In this document: piece after piece, positions 46,979-59,095 of the stretch | Numbering within the stretch: position 1 is the first letter of the stretch | Layout of the letters: each line of letters begins with the position of its first letter | Origin: Leuctra nigra | Taxonomy: Eukaryota; Arthropoda; Insecta; Plecoptera; Leuctridae | Direction: 5' to 3' | Length of the DNA: 64,000 nucleotides | NCBI GenBank assembly: GCA_934045905.1 | Contig: OW203766.1 | Span: 13,206,745-13,270,744, forward strand | Translations under genes and position numbers: made by a program | Notes under the pieces: generated by a model | The model's input: only the letters and a program-made list of their open reading frames with translations | Told to the model about the DNA's origin: nothing | The model's database searches: none

Positions 46979-48532
46979 TTTTATTTAAAATTTCACTGTC
47001 GGTCGCAAAACCCTCCCATACAATAAATACATACTGTTGCAATATATCTGCATTTCTAATATTTAAACAGAAAGCTGACAGAATATGCATAATTGTACAA
47101 GTTATGAACTAATGACAGCATGTTGGTCATTTGCTGAGCACGACATGACGTGTGAATATAGCGGTAATGAGAATCGAGCCCGGGTCTGTCACTAGAGATT
47201 CGAATCATCTGCCAATTTGAACTAATTGCCACGGTGATTGTCATAACTACAATCCCAAGACTCTCCATCACACTTGCTCAAAGTATATTTAGCATATTTT
47301 CATAACCTTTGACGTCAGAAACCTAATGTATTCGCACTAAAAGCATTGAAATATAAGAACTAGGTTAACATGTGCACGTCAAATAGAAATTATTTATAAA
47401 TCCTACATCTGCCACCATTTGTAGAAATACTACCATTTCTGCCACCATTTGTAGAACTGACACCATTTTTCAATTGAAATGTGCACACGTCGGCGGCAAC
47501 CGAAATGTATACATTATGGAGTATTATTTTTAGTTGTTGTTACTTTCTATAATATTCGTTACTTTTTATGTACCTACCACAATTATTCTTCTCGTTTGAT
47601 GTTATGAAATTCATACGATTATGAATCTTCATAATTTTGGTGAGCTCGATCGTAGCAACAACATCGAAATGTTTATGATTAGACAGATTAAGCTATGTAG
47701 TGACGTCATTCATAGGATTGACAGCAACCTGATATCGGATTGGTATATTTCACGTTCTGAGAAATATTCTGAAGGACGTTAGCGTTTTGAATTATTAGCA
47801 TATTTAGTTCATATTTCGTAAAATTCAATAAACGATTTTTCAAATGGCATCAGAATAAATATGTATACATAAAAGTAGCTCTCCATTAAGGCTTGTTTTG
47901 TCAATATAACTTTAAAAAAAGTGTCTCGCAGATTATACTCCTTTGTCTTAATTGAGAAGAATAGAGAGTTTTTACACGATGCAAATAGAAGATTTCTACA
48001 GTCTTCTATTCTATACAGCGTGAACAATAGACATATAACCTTGGAACTACAATAGAAAAGAATAAAGCTGAGAAGAACTCTTCCAAGTTGAGAAGAAAAA
48101 GTGCAAGAAACATTCTTCATTCAGAAAAAGAAGACGGAAAAGGCTTCACACAAGTTCGTGGGACTTTTGTTTTACATGTGTTTTGGCTATTTTTTGCGTC
48201 ATTAACACCAGCCGTGGCTGTTGCCAAAAGGTGCGCCGTTAAATACAATAACACGATATATCTGGGCAGATGTTTGAAATTAAAAAATCCGCAATAACAG
48301 AAATCTGTTTTTATTGAAAGCTGCTTTTCCTCTTTTCACTCTGAAATTGGACGTTTGAAGAATATCCGTTCGCACAGCCTGCTAACGTCGGTTTCCAGTC
48401 AGCGAGGCGCACAGCCGATTCAATGAACCAGCATCGCAGCCGCATGATTTACTAAATCCCGCTCATTGATTGGCTGAACAGATGAGCGCAGCGAGCCGCT
48501 AACTGAAGCAGCGTGGTGGCATTTCACCCGCA
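46979..48532. other. Non-coding stretch with a tRNA-like relic
   Basis: At 47161-47235 the minus strand has CCCGGGCTCGATTCTC, a B-box-like piece of a SINE. At 47405-47455 the phrase CTGCCACCATTTGTAGAA occurs twice. Nothing else was recognised. Confidence 0.4.
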
Positions 48533-48800
48533 GTTGTCCTTACAGTGGCGGGTGTTGTCCTGACAGTGGCGGCGCGTTGTCCTCTCAGGGGGCCAATTCT
48601 TGAGATTCACGTTTCGAAACCGTGTCACGGTTTCTTTGTTTAAAACGTAAAAAAGTTGAAGGCTAGCAATATTTGTTCACTGTTTCCAGTTTTATACTAT
48701 GTACACGTTTCAAAACAACTATGTGTTTTATATTCAAAACAACTATGTGGTTTCAAAACGTGAATCTCAAGAATTGGCCCCCAGTGGCGGGTCAGGGCGC
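48533..48800. repeat. 22-bp tandem repeat, third unit split by a MITE
   Basis: Units starting GTTGTCCT and continuing ACAGTGGCGG begin at 48533, 48554 and 48576. The third is interrupted after GTTGTCCTCTCAG and resumes as CAGTGGCGGG after the MITE. Confidence 0.85.
48599..48781. mobile_element. MITE with GGGGCCAATTCTTGAGATTC ends
   Basis: The 183-bp element has inverted ends of about 28 bp (GGGGCCAATTCTTGAGATTC, then ACGTTT). CAG flanks it on both sides (48596-48598 and 48782-48784). Comparison with the intact neighbouring tandem units shows that CAG was present once before insertion. Confidence 0.85.
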
Positions 48801-48838
48801 AAACGAGGCCCCTGTGGATTTTGGGGTAAATAACGCAG

Positions 48839-49030
48839 CCTAAGTTTACATCGGTGCAATGTTTCATTCAATTCATTGAATTCAACAAATAATTATTAAT
48901 TGAAGGACCAATAGACCCAATCTTAATTAATCGCACTTTTGATTCAATTTCGAGTTTACACGGTTACATACGTTGAACTAAACGATTTATTTCAATGAAT
49001 TGAATGAAGCATTGAACCACAGCATAAGTG
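48839..49030. mobile_element. Hairpin MITE
   Basis: CTAAGTTTACATCGGTGCAATG followed by TTCATTCAATTCATTGAA is repeated inverted at the right end with moderate divergence. The total is about 190 bp. Confidence 0.65.
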
Positions 49031-52000
49031 TACTTTTCTATTTCCAGAATAAGTGGGCAACCGATTGACATTTGATTTTGATTTTTTCGATATAAAATTA
49101 ATGACGTCAGTTTCAATGTCTAACAGTTGACCAAAAATGTATCAAAAATTTCTAATTTTCATAACTTTCAGACGCTTTTCCTGATATTGGAATATCAAAT
49201 GCAATAAAAACAAGTTACTCGTATGTTTCCAGATTTATTCCTGTCTGTCCTACACACCTGTGCGAGTTTAGCATAGAAATCTACAATATCTGCTTCCACC
49301 AATCACCGTCACCAGCTTCATGTTGAGGATGTTTTCTGCTGCCTTCTCGGCGACTACTGATGATGCCTGGTGTGAAATGTCTGTTAAATGTGATGTATAT
49401 TGATGACGTATCGTTCATACTGTCTGAACTTCTGACCAACAAGAGAATATAAATCTTCACTGTGTCAGCAATAAAGCTATCGAATGCCACGATCCATTAC
49501 GATACCTTTGAATTGGGTGATTTTAGTATTTGTAACATGAGAGAAGCTAAAATATGAACTACAAAGAAACATCAATTTCTCGAGGTATTTATTCGTTTTA
49601 CAGCTTTTAAGTTTCAAAAGTCCACTTACCAGAAGAAAAGCTCAACATTCAGGTTAACCGGACTTCAAAGTGTACTTTTCAGAATTTAAAAGCTGACGTG
49701 CTGAGTTTTTATGGGAAACTTTCAGTGCATTATCTGGACTCGAACCCGGGACTTCTCACTTGACGGGCGAGAGCTCTACCAAATGAGCTACCAGGCTGTT
49801 TGAAGGTATACATTATGCATGAGCTCACGAACAGCGTGAGTTCCGGGTTCGAGCTCCGGTTCGGCCGGATATTTTTCATTTCGCTCACCACTTTTAAAAG
49901 CTATTAAAATGATTATATACGTAGTCTCAAGAAAATTACTACCTGTTTATGTTAATTCTTTTCCTCTCCTTTATTGGTAGTATATTTTAAACTTTGGAAA
50001 TGTTCATAAGAGGACATAAAGTTTGCGTGATGCTTACTGAACAATGTGTAATTCGTTGAATGATAGTCTTTTATTATCTATCACTTTATTTGTGTATTTA
50101 TGTTATGTATTTATTCATCTAAGAAGAGAACGAAGCTAGAAGGGTAATGTCAAAATCGTCCTCTTTAGCCTAGAAACAAGAAAGCTAAATTTGTAAAACA
50201 GTAGGATAGTACACGAAAAAGACAGTGGCACAAATTGAATATAAAGAAACAACAGATGGCTCAAGAAGAACGAGAAAAGTACATGTTACGAAGAAGCTTT
50301 TATTCGTAAGTACGTGGTCTAACCATGGAGGCGAGACACAATATTTCTCGTACAAAAACTGTGATAGTCTATCGATTTCTAGTCTTGAGTTACATGAAGT
50401 CTCTCCACACGCCGCCTGTCCGGATAATTGTACCACAGAGCAGCAGCAGTGTTTTGTTTCCCAGCGCCCTATTGATTCTTCGTCCCGACACAATGTCACA
50501 GCCTCCTCGCATCTCGTTCGGCTATCACACTTCCTCACATCTTGGCTGGCGGCAGTTCAATCAAGACTTCGCTAAACTGTTCAACTCGAGCTCGGAGCGA
50601 AGTTGCGAGAGATTTCCACTCCGATCTGGGTTATCATTACAGACGACTCGGGCGATTACATTCTCGAAGTTGAGTCGCTTCGTGGGTTTTGATGTCTTCC
50701 TGCATTTACCCCCGAGGTATTCCACGGATATTTCACAAATATTATACGTTTCGAATCATTCAAATTGAGTTTTTTGTTAAAAATAGTTTACGTATCGACT
50801 TCTTTAGTCGACCTCATATATTTCTGTACCTCAGAGGTAGAAGGCCGGAAGTCTATTGTCTCGATTTTGCGTTGCTCACTTTTGTAATGATGTATACAAG
50901 CTCTATTAATTGTCAACAATACAATTATAATATGAAATTGGTTATTAAACTTTCACAGACTATAGCTTCTTATTATATTACAATATTTCACTCCACATTC
51001 ATCAAAGTCTTCAGGTAATGACATTAGGTTATTCAGGTTATGTCATTACAATGAAGAAGCTCTAAGAATATGGCGCGAAATATTGTAATCTAATACAAAC
51101 TACAGTTTTTGAAAGTTAATAACCTCTTTCGTATTAGAATTATCCAAACTGATAACTGATAAGATTTAAATAGAGTTATATAATGACTCGTGTCACAATT
51201 TCAAATGTGATTGGACGAATGGGGAATGGGAATGTTGAGATTATATTTTGTTTATATACAGAATTGCCTCAAAGAGCAATGGGAATTTTTTCATATTTTT
51301 TTAAATCATATATTTCCCATAATTAATTTATTAGTTTTCGACATTTCACTCCTCTGCAAAAACAAGCTGTACGTCACACGCCGCCGTGTTCCCTGTGTTA
51401 CGGGATGCATAGAACTGGCTCTGGCTAACATTATCTATACGGCCCGACTCGGCGTGTGACGTCAAATTGTGTTTCATGGACAGCTACAAAATACCAAATT
51501 TGGTAAATTCGTTCCTTGAAAACTATTCAGCACACAACAAAAATAATACCACATCTGTCTTCAACAACATCTCAACTTTCATAAAATATTTATTATTCTA
51601 AAATCTAAACTTTACTTCACTTCCCTATTCATATTAACCCTGAAATGTATAGCTCACCAGAAGAATCATCGAAATGGACTTCCGGTCTTTTGCCACTGAT
51701 GTACAGAATTTCTTTTCACTTTTCGACGCAAAGGTAAAAACAGAATATTTAATTTCACACATCAAATTTAAAACTATTATTTTTCCTCTAGCTTGAAAAT
51801 AATGAGACTTTCCTACTAAATTCATAAATTCATCAAATTAAATGAAAGAAGTATTTTAGTTACTATTGATCAGTTTCAGACCAACATTCATTATCACTCT
51901 GTATCCCCCCCCCACTCCCCCTCCCAAGCTTTCACCGAGTGACGTCATAGCCGCTCGCTTCGTCCGACAAAGGTATTTGAAATCAACAACACAATCATGT

Positions 52001-52409
52001 TGCCGTGCCAAGATTTATCCGAAAATGTCCACCTCGCCGTGAACTGAATCAATATTAGGTTTATCAGCGATCACGGCCTTCTAGTGTTGCACACGAAGAC
52101 GTGTTTGAGTATTCTTATCACATCAGACTCCTGTCAGTTCCCTCATTCTGACGTAGACGGCTCTGATTGGTTGAAAATAGATTTAACAACACGACGTTCC
52201 AAACACTTTGGAGACTTGCTCCGAAATGATTACTTTGCGATTTTCTCTTATACACTAAATTCTCGGAAATCTAAAGATGGAATAGAAATGTACAAGCTGG
52301 TCCCTAGATGATTCGTGTTTGTTTGCGAATAAGTCTGTTGTGAACACTTTCAAACAATCAATTGAAAAAGAAACAAATATTGACATAAGAAAGTTCAATC
52401 AAATCCAGA
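49031..52409. other. Gene-free stretch with SINE relics and a hairpin
   Basis: tRNA-like pieces lie at 49733-49795 (minus; GGTAGCTCATTTGGTAGAGC A-box arm and GGGTTCGAGTCC B box) and 49830-49875 (plus; GGGTTCGAGCTCC then CGGCCGGATATTTTT). They are fragments of one SINE family. A 92-bp inverted repeat with ACGTCACACGCCG ends lies at 51371-51462. The GC-richer frames at 50225-50770 have no recognisable motif. Confidence 0.45.
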
Positions 52410-52410
52410 A

Positions 52411-53120
52411 ACGCCAAGCTCAGTACTATATCTTAAACCAAAGAGGTATGTATGTACCTTCAGAGTAGATTTTAGAATGACAAATAAAAATGCGAAAGTT
52501 GTTCCTTTTAAAGGTAAGTATCCTGTTCGATCAAAACAATATTTGACAACGAAATTAATAATCCTTGAAGAAGTATCCCATTTTAAATACTTAGGATGTG
52601 GCATTAGCTATGAAAAACCAATAATATGAATGACAATCTGATTAAGTATCAGATAATGTGCAGTACAACTATTTATAAGAAATAGAACAAGGAAATACAC
52701 TAAAATAAAATTATTGTAGTTATTGCAACACAAGTGCTGACATGGAAGAATATCATTGTATCTATCTAAAAGGCACAGGCACAAAATATATCTGCAGAAA
52801 TAAGTTATTTAGAAAAGTTAAATGTTGTCAACCTCTAGATAAGATTATAGGGGCATCGACATAAGAAACGATTTAAATAACAAATTAGATGAGGGAAGAC
52901 GGAACTGGAGGCGTATTCTAGAACGTTTTCTCAATTCCATTCCTGATGGAATCCGGTCACGGCCATAAGGATTCACATTGCACAGAACCAGATTCCATCA
53001 GAATTGGGAATTTAAATGTTCTAGAATACGCCCCCTGGTCTACAATGAACGATGATCGACCAATAGGCAGAAGAGTTATTGGTAGGCCGAAATTAAGATG
53101 GCTTGAAAATTGAGGTGATT
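52411..53120 (+). mobile_element. Dead LINE (endonuclease-reverse transcriptase) fragment
   Basis: In plus-strand frames broken by stops one can read NKNAKVVPFKGKYPVRSKQ, then VSHFKYLGCGISYE (open frame 52477-52629). After the MITE come WSTMNDDRPIGRR and VIGRPKLRWLEN. These phrases are typical of the region after the reverse transcriptase core in insect non-LTR retrotransposons (F-K-G-K-x-P-V-R-S-K, F-x-Y-L-G-C, G-R-P-x-x-R-W). Many stops and frameshifts make it clearly inactive. Confidence 0.75.
52919..53034. mobile_element. MITE inserted in the LINE fragment
   Basis: The 116-bp palindromic element has GGCGTATTCTAGAAC ends and inner blocks CAATTCC and GATGGAATC in both arms. CTGG borders it on both sides (52915-52918 and 53035-53038). 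Removing the element and one CTGG restores the continuous LINE reading (RRNW-STMNDD). Confidence 0.85.
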
Positions 53121-53129
53121 CATTCGTCA

Positions 53130-53166
53130 ATGACGATGACGATGACGATGTCGATGACGATGACGA

Positions 53167-53256
<90 letters not shown>

Positions 53257-53350
53257 TGACGATGGCGATGGCGATGACGATGTCGATGACGATGACGATG
53301 ACGATGTCGATGACGATGACGATGACGACGACGATGACGATGGCGATGAC
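53130..53350. repeat. (GAC)n/(GATGAC)n microsatellite
   Basis: A core of about 30 GAC units is flanked by GATGAC and GATGTC variants. The Met-Thr reading frame across it is an artefact. Confidence 0.95.
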
Positions 53351-53794
53351 CGAGATGTGATAAGAACTTCAGAACTTAATTATAAAAAGATGTAAGATTA
53401 TATGTCAAGTATATCAGTGGATAGATCTAGCAATGAGAGGTCATGGTTTGAGTCTCGGTCTCGGCGGATATTTTCACATATTACATCCCTTCACTTCATC
53501 CAACTCTCCTGGAAGTCCGAGATAAAACCAAGTATAAACTTTATGAATGTAAGGAAAGACCAACCCTTATCTTTCGAGTATATGGTCACCATTCGGCGGA
53601 TTCGGTTAGCTGTCGCAAAATGGATATAGCAAAGGACGAAAGTTATTAAAAAAACTCTTTTAACAAAGGAAATCAGCCATATTGAATACGATTTCTTTTG
53701 AAAATGTCCATTTGGCGAAAGCGAACGAAATAAACCGACGTATGAACAGGCATAATCATTGTATTTTGCCTGCACTGTACATGTCACACTACCA

Positions 53795-54206
53795 ACCTAT
53801 CGAGCTGAAATTTTAAACACATACTAAAGTGATACTAGAGGAGACTTGTTCAAATATATTAGCAACATTTTCTGAATAGTTGAAATGTATAAATTTACCT
53901 TTATTCCAACATTTTATTACATTTATAAAATTTCGGCTAAGTCGGTCCAGAATTTAGAGAGTTACTGACTTTTGTCTTGCAAATAATTGGGGTTTGTTTC
54001 CACAACAGAGTGTATAATGATAGCTGTTGGTCAAACAGCGGTCAACAGTTGGTTACAAACAATAAAAGCAGATAATTCAGTAGTTGCTTTATTGTCATTG
54101 ATTGTATCGTGCTAAGAATTCACTATGCTTTTATGATTTACATATTTGTAAAGTTCGTTTTGAGGTGTGCTCGCTCATCAACGCGTTACACAGAGCATTT
54201 TCCTAG
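53795..54206 (+). mobile_element. Helitron/Helentron-like element, copy D (5'-truncated)
   Basis: The right end GTGCTCGCTCATCAACGCG, then GAGCATTTTCCTAG, is intact. The left family end is missing, and similarity begins at ATCGAGCTGAAATTTTAAACACA, which in other copies lies about 130 bp inside. Confidence 0.55.
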
Positions 54207-55001
54207 CAGGTTTAAGCCAGTGATAAAACCAGTTATGCAAGTCACCCTCTATACAAATATCAATCTATAGTTAGACAACTAATACTACGTCTGCGTACGA
54301 CTGGTAGCCTCTGTAAGGGCTAAGATTTATGATGACATGCTGAGGCGTCTGTACATAGAGTGTATTGGAAGATAACTTTCTGAAATATCCCCTCAGATAT
54401 GATTTCATCCCTCTGAATGCTAGGCTCCATGCTGAACAACAATGAAGACGCTTTTATCCCTCGAACTATTGTCAGAGTTGTGACTTCGACTTTGAGAAGT
54501 TCGAAAGTTGCGTGACAGAGACGCGTGATGCGTGACGACCCCCACTCAATTATCATTAACGACGGATGACAATGGATGACATTCACGCTTTCACTGAAGC
54601 GACGTGGATAATTCATTGTTCAATAATAATTAATAATCCATTACATACGAACTTGTTTGCATTAGTGGACTTGGGGTTTTGCGTTCATGTAAGAATTACC
54701 AGCTTGCTGCCGCGTTATAGGAGGGAATGGGGGGGGCTAACTCCCTATCGACGTCGAGTCCCTGAAGTCATGTCTTCTGAGAATTTATTTCTTAGAAATG
54801 ATTACTATCCTTAAGAGTCGACAAGACTCGCAGAAAATTTCGATTCCGATGTAAAAAAAAATCCTAGAAATGCATGAAAATGCATTAACTCTGGGTTGTA
54901 CGTGACATTTGTGACATTTAATCGTGTGTTGCATGTTGCATAATATACTGCTGTGAAGTACGTTAATTTAATTCAAATATTGAAAACCACAAAAAACCAT
55001 T
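54207..55001. other. Non-coding stretch
   Basis: No exon or repeat with clear borders was recognised. Confidence 0.4.
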
Positions 55002-55312
55002 AAAAGGCGGCCCCTACTTTTTTCTTAACGACTTTACCGATTGTTTTCAAAATTTAACAGCATAGAGATAAGGAGTAAATCTGTGTCTCTAGTAATCCAA
55101 AAATATTATAAAAAATGTTTTTCTCGTTTTGAGGAGGTGATGAGGATATGGGCAATATATGAGTCTTTTTGGCACCTGTTCCCTGAAATAACTAAACAAA
55201 AAATAAACTTTGGGGCTACTAGAGACACAGATCTACTCTTTATCTAGAACCTGTGAAAATTTGAAGACAATATCGGTAAAGCCGTTTAGAAAAAAGTAGG
55301 GGCCGCCTTTTT
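55002..55312. mobile_element. MITE with AAAAGGCGGCCCCTACTTTTTT ends
   Basis: The 311-bp element has about 22 bp of near-perfect terminal inverted repeat. Further inner pairs include CGTAAAG/CTTTACCG and TCTGTGTCTCTAGTA with its inverse. Confidence 0.85.
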
Positions 55313-56255
55313 GTGCTTCATATTAAAACACGGATTTCATCAGTATCGTAGACTCTTAATCTTTCGTTATTTTTCTCATACTATGACCTATATGACTATG
55401 TTATCTGTGTGGTGTAGGTATTATGTGGACGACTTGACTAAATTGCTCTGATCAGCGTTCTCGAGAATCTGGCAACGTTGCCTCTTAGTTTCTGCATTGC
55501 TTGCATTATCAAAGCGTACTTGAAGACTGGCGCACAGCCCTTGTAACTACTGCCAATTTGCCTGTTATAGCATAACTACTTGTTTATTTTATTAATTAAA
55601 AATAAATATGCACACCTACTCTATTCATTTATAGGTATCACAAAGTTTTAGTGATACGAAAATTTTGTGCATTTTGAGCATGTTGTGAACATTTTTGCGC
55701 TTTTGTATCGATTTGGTTGAGTTTCCAATTATTGCAATCCAATTATCCTTGAATAAACCAACCCAAGACCTAATTCTAATCCACGATTCTAATCCATGTT
55801 TGACCTAAGTCCCGAATTTTTGTTCAAATTAGGCGCTGCGGGTAAAAGGTCGTCCTGCTAAGTCCGGGTTGGGGTCGTCTAACAATTAAACTATACACCA
55901 TTAAAATAATTTGATCCTCCCCCAAACCAACGCGCCTCAACCTTGCTTATACACCAAATTAAACTGGGGAACACCCTTAATTTAATAATAATAGAGCTGT
56001 ATATTTATATTAGATGTGTTAATATGGTAGGAATTATCCGTTTAATTTATTAATTTGGAGTTTTGCGGAATATAAGGAAGACATGCACATTTTCACTAAC
56101 ATAACGGATATTACTTTTTCTCTGGAAGAAGGTACAGTTGAATTGGAGCCTAAAACACATGGACTATTGGTTAAGTGAGGGGCCGGAGGTATAAATAGGT
56201 AAATCAAATAATATAATTCTGAAATATTAAATATTTAAGTAAGATTTAATTAAAC
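55313..56255. other. Non-coding stretch
   Basis: AT-rich; no exon, RNA gene or bordered repeat was seen. Confidence 0.4.
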
Positions 56256-56634
56256 GGCTGGCTAGTGAGTTTGACCTTGAAGAGATTTTTAATCGATTTT
56301 TATCAATATATTTTACCAATGTAATTTTTTTAAAAATTAGGCTTTGTACGAGTATTCAGAACAGTTCAATGAAAATAATTCCATAGCTTCTAATGGTGTA
56401 TTAGATTAACTTTGTCCTACATATGTTTAGTGCCCGAAAATTAGTAAAATTAAGGCACTAAACATCTGTTGGACAAAATAAAACTAAAAAATTATTTTAA
56501 ACTATGAAATTATTTTCATTGAACTGTTCTGAATAATCGTACAAAGCCCTATTTTGTTAACAATTACATTGGTAAAAGATTTTGATAAAAATCGATTAAA
56601 AAACTCTTCAAGGCCACGCTCACTACTCAGCCCT
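56256..56634. mobile_element. Palindromic MITE
   Basis: GGCTGGCTAGTGAGTTTGACCTTGAAGAG at the left (quoted in parts: GGCTGGCTAGTGAG and CCTTGAAGAG) is inverted at the right. Matched inner blocks include AATCGATTTTTATCA, GGCTTTGTACGA and CAGAACAGTTCAATGAAAAT. The total is about 380 bp. Confidence 0.85.
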
Positions 56635-57255
56635 CTTAAATCATGTGACAAAAATGTGGATGACACACTATAAATAAGTCAACTGAAATGAGATTTATTA
56701 CGATTTGTTGAACTTCTGTGGGGTACAGAAATTATAAACAGACGCGAATTGTCAGCGATCTGCACAATTTGTCCTATCATGCAGCGAGCCATTCAATTAT
56801 CATTTGCTTGTTGTCTCTTGTTAATATTGAAACGTGAAATCATCTCAAACTAATTACAGCCTGACAAATGTGTCGGACAACTTGTGGCATGAATCGAACT
56901 CTGAATCTAGGCGGCGGTGACAAGCCTATTGAGACGCAAGCTGTTGATTGATGAGATTGTAGATGGCCTATTAGGCACTCGAGATTATCTAGCGAGAGAT
57001 GATTATGATGTTGACTAATTACTAGTAGGTTTAAGACTCCAATCTATTTCACACTACACAAGCTCGAAGGTAAATATTGGAGATAACTAGAGGGACCCGT
57101 CATGTAAACCATGACCAATGCGCACCAGCTGATGCGCACGACGGCGTTCCCCACATATAGACAGACAGAACTGGGTAACTATAAGTATTATACTTAATAA
57201 ATATCGTCATAGATTTTGAACTATTCAAGATATGAAATAGGTATGTAAAAAATAA

Positions 57256-58156
57256 CTAGGAAAACGCTCTGTATAACGCGTTGATGAGCGAGCACGGACA
57301 CGCGCAACACCTCGAACCGAAAATAGGTCTATCGAAAATATCATTAAAAGCCAATAATTCTTGAAATTCGTCAGACTTGTAGGTATAAAAATCTCTAAAT
57401 ATTCCTAAAGTATTAGGAATGCAATAGCCATACAAAGTTTTAAGTTGATCGATGAACCTTTATGATAAAAATGTTCCTTGTTAAAATTCAAAAATCATAG
57501 GATATATTTAAAAAAAAATATACCTGGGACCACTCATATGATAAAAGTGTGTGTACTTACACAATATTAGACGATCTGTTGAACGGTCATATCAGTTTCA
57601 TACGTTTGAAAGTTGCTCTAACTACCTTGGAACTATAAAGAGTCGAAGTAGCCGTGATCAACATTTTCGAGAATTTGACAGATAACATGCAAAATGTCAG
57701 TAAAATGTCAATAACTTTTGGATTTAAACACAGATAAGTCTGAAAATTGTCAAAAATACAGATAATGTTGGTCCCAATGACCATGCAAAGTTTTAAGTTG
57801 ATCGGTCATACGGTTATAGTTTAAATTTCAAAAATCATATGAAAGATTTTTTTAAATTTTAACCAATGGGAGGATTTGGCTGAAACTTTGTATGATTGGG
57901 TAAAATGTTAGTGGTAATGACTTGTCAAAATTTCAAATTGATAAAACAAACCAATCGAAAGTTAATTTTTTTTAAATTTGAACCAATCACGGGATCCCGT
58001 TCAAAAACAATCCCAGGGACCGCATAGAGTACGTTAGTATGTGTACAAAATTTCAGATTGATTGCTTTAGCGGTTTGACCTGGGGTGTGACCACAAAAAA
58101 AAACACAGAGAAAGTGCCATAAGAGTACCGTGGTGACGCTCGCTACGCTCGCTCAA
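57256..58156 (-). mobile_element. Helitron/Helentron-like element, copy E
   Basis: This is a nearly full-length match to copy A (7357-8268) in the same orientation. Both family ends are intact, and a poly-A tract (poly-T on the element strand) lies near the GAGCGAGCG end. It is preceded by CTAG with host A outside (T on the element strand). Confidence 0.7.
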
Positions 58157-58719
58157 TTAACATGGCTAAATTTTAATCGACCTTATCAATAAAGACTAAC
58201 TTAAACCCATATTTGTGCTCAAACTCGTGGAAAATCTGAAGAAATAGAGACATTTCAAACGACTTTGGGCACAAATATTGTATTTATAATATGGAGTTTA
58301 ATGCAAAGGTCGATTAAAAAATTAACTAGCTTTGCTAAATATTTTTCACATTTTACGTAAAATGAACTGTATAAAAGTTATGACGACATTTAGGAAATAT
58401 TATCTCCAATGTTCACTCGAATTTCTCTTTGTTTTCAGCTTTGAGTCGAGTTAGGGCACAAATATTGTATATATAAGGTTGTGTCACATTGATAGGGTCG
58501 CCTTAAACATAGGTATGCATTTGTTCATAATTTGAATGGTTGAAAAGTTAAGACGATATTTAGGAAATTATTATCTCCCATGTTCCCATTATCTCCCAGC
58601 CGACTCTTCAAGCGCTCGACCGTTTTAGCAAATTGAAAGAGAAAAATTGTTTCATTAGTGGGTATGACTGAGTGATAGTATATTAGTAGCACTTTTTCAT
58701 TTTTGCTTTGTGCCTTGTT

Positions 58720-59095
58720 TATTAGGCGCCGGTTATTCAATGAAACCGCGACAACTATGAAATTTTTGATACGATTGGAGAACAACCATCCTAACCAAAT
58801 GATCTCACATTTTAATCATGATTAGATAAAAGACAAACTTAGGGTTATCACTTGGCACATATTTTAAATTAAATTTCATACGCCATCCAGCGAGACAAAA
58901 AAATATGTTTTTTTTACCAAAAACAATTAATTATTACTAATTAACAAAACAAAACAAAAATGTACCGAGGGATAACCTTAAGTTTGTCTTTTATCTAATC
59001 ATGATTAAAATTTCCACTCGTTTCGACAACCCATTTTGTCTTTAATCGTATCCAAAGTGCCTACAACAAGCGGCAAAATCGCTCGCGCTTTCACC
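58720..59095 (-). mobile_element. Hairpin MITE, copy 2
   Basis: Its full length corresponds to 28326-28713 in the opposite orientation. The AGATAAAAGACAAACTTAGG block and its inverse TTAAGTTTGTCTTTTATCT are clearly visible. Confidence 0.8.

Noticed and set aside
49733..49795. Possible tRNA-Asp gene (GTC in the anticodon position)
   Set aside because: The D and T arms look tRNA-like, but base 33 is not T and the acceptor stem does not pair. Related B-box pieces nearby point to a SINE.
53103..53360. Met-Thr/Thr-rich 85-codon frame
   Set aside because: It is a translation of the GAC/GATGAC microsatellite.
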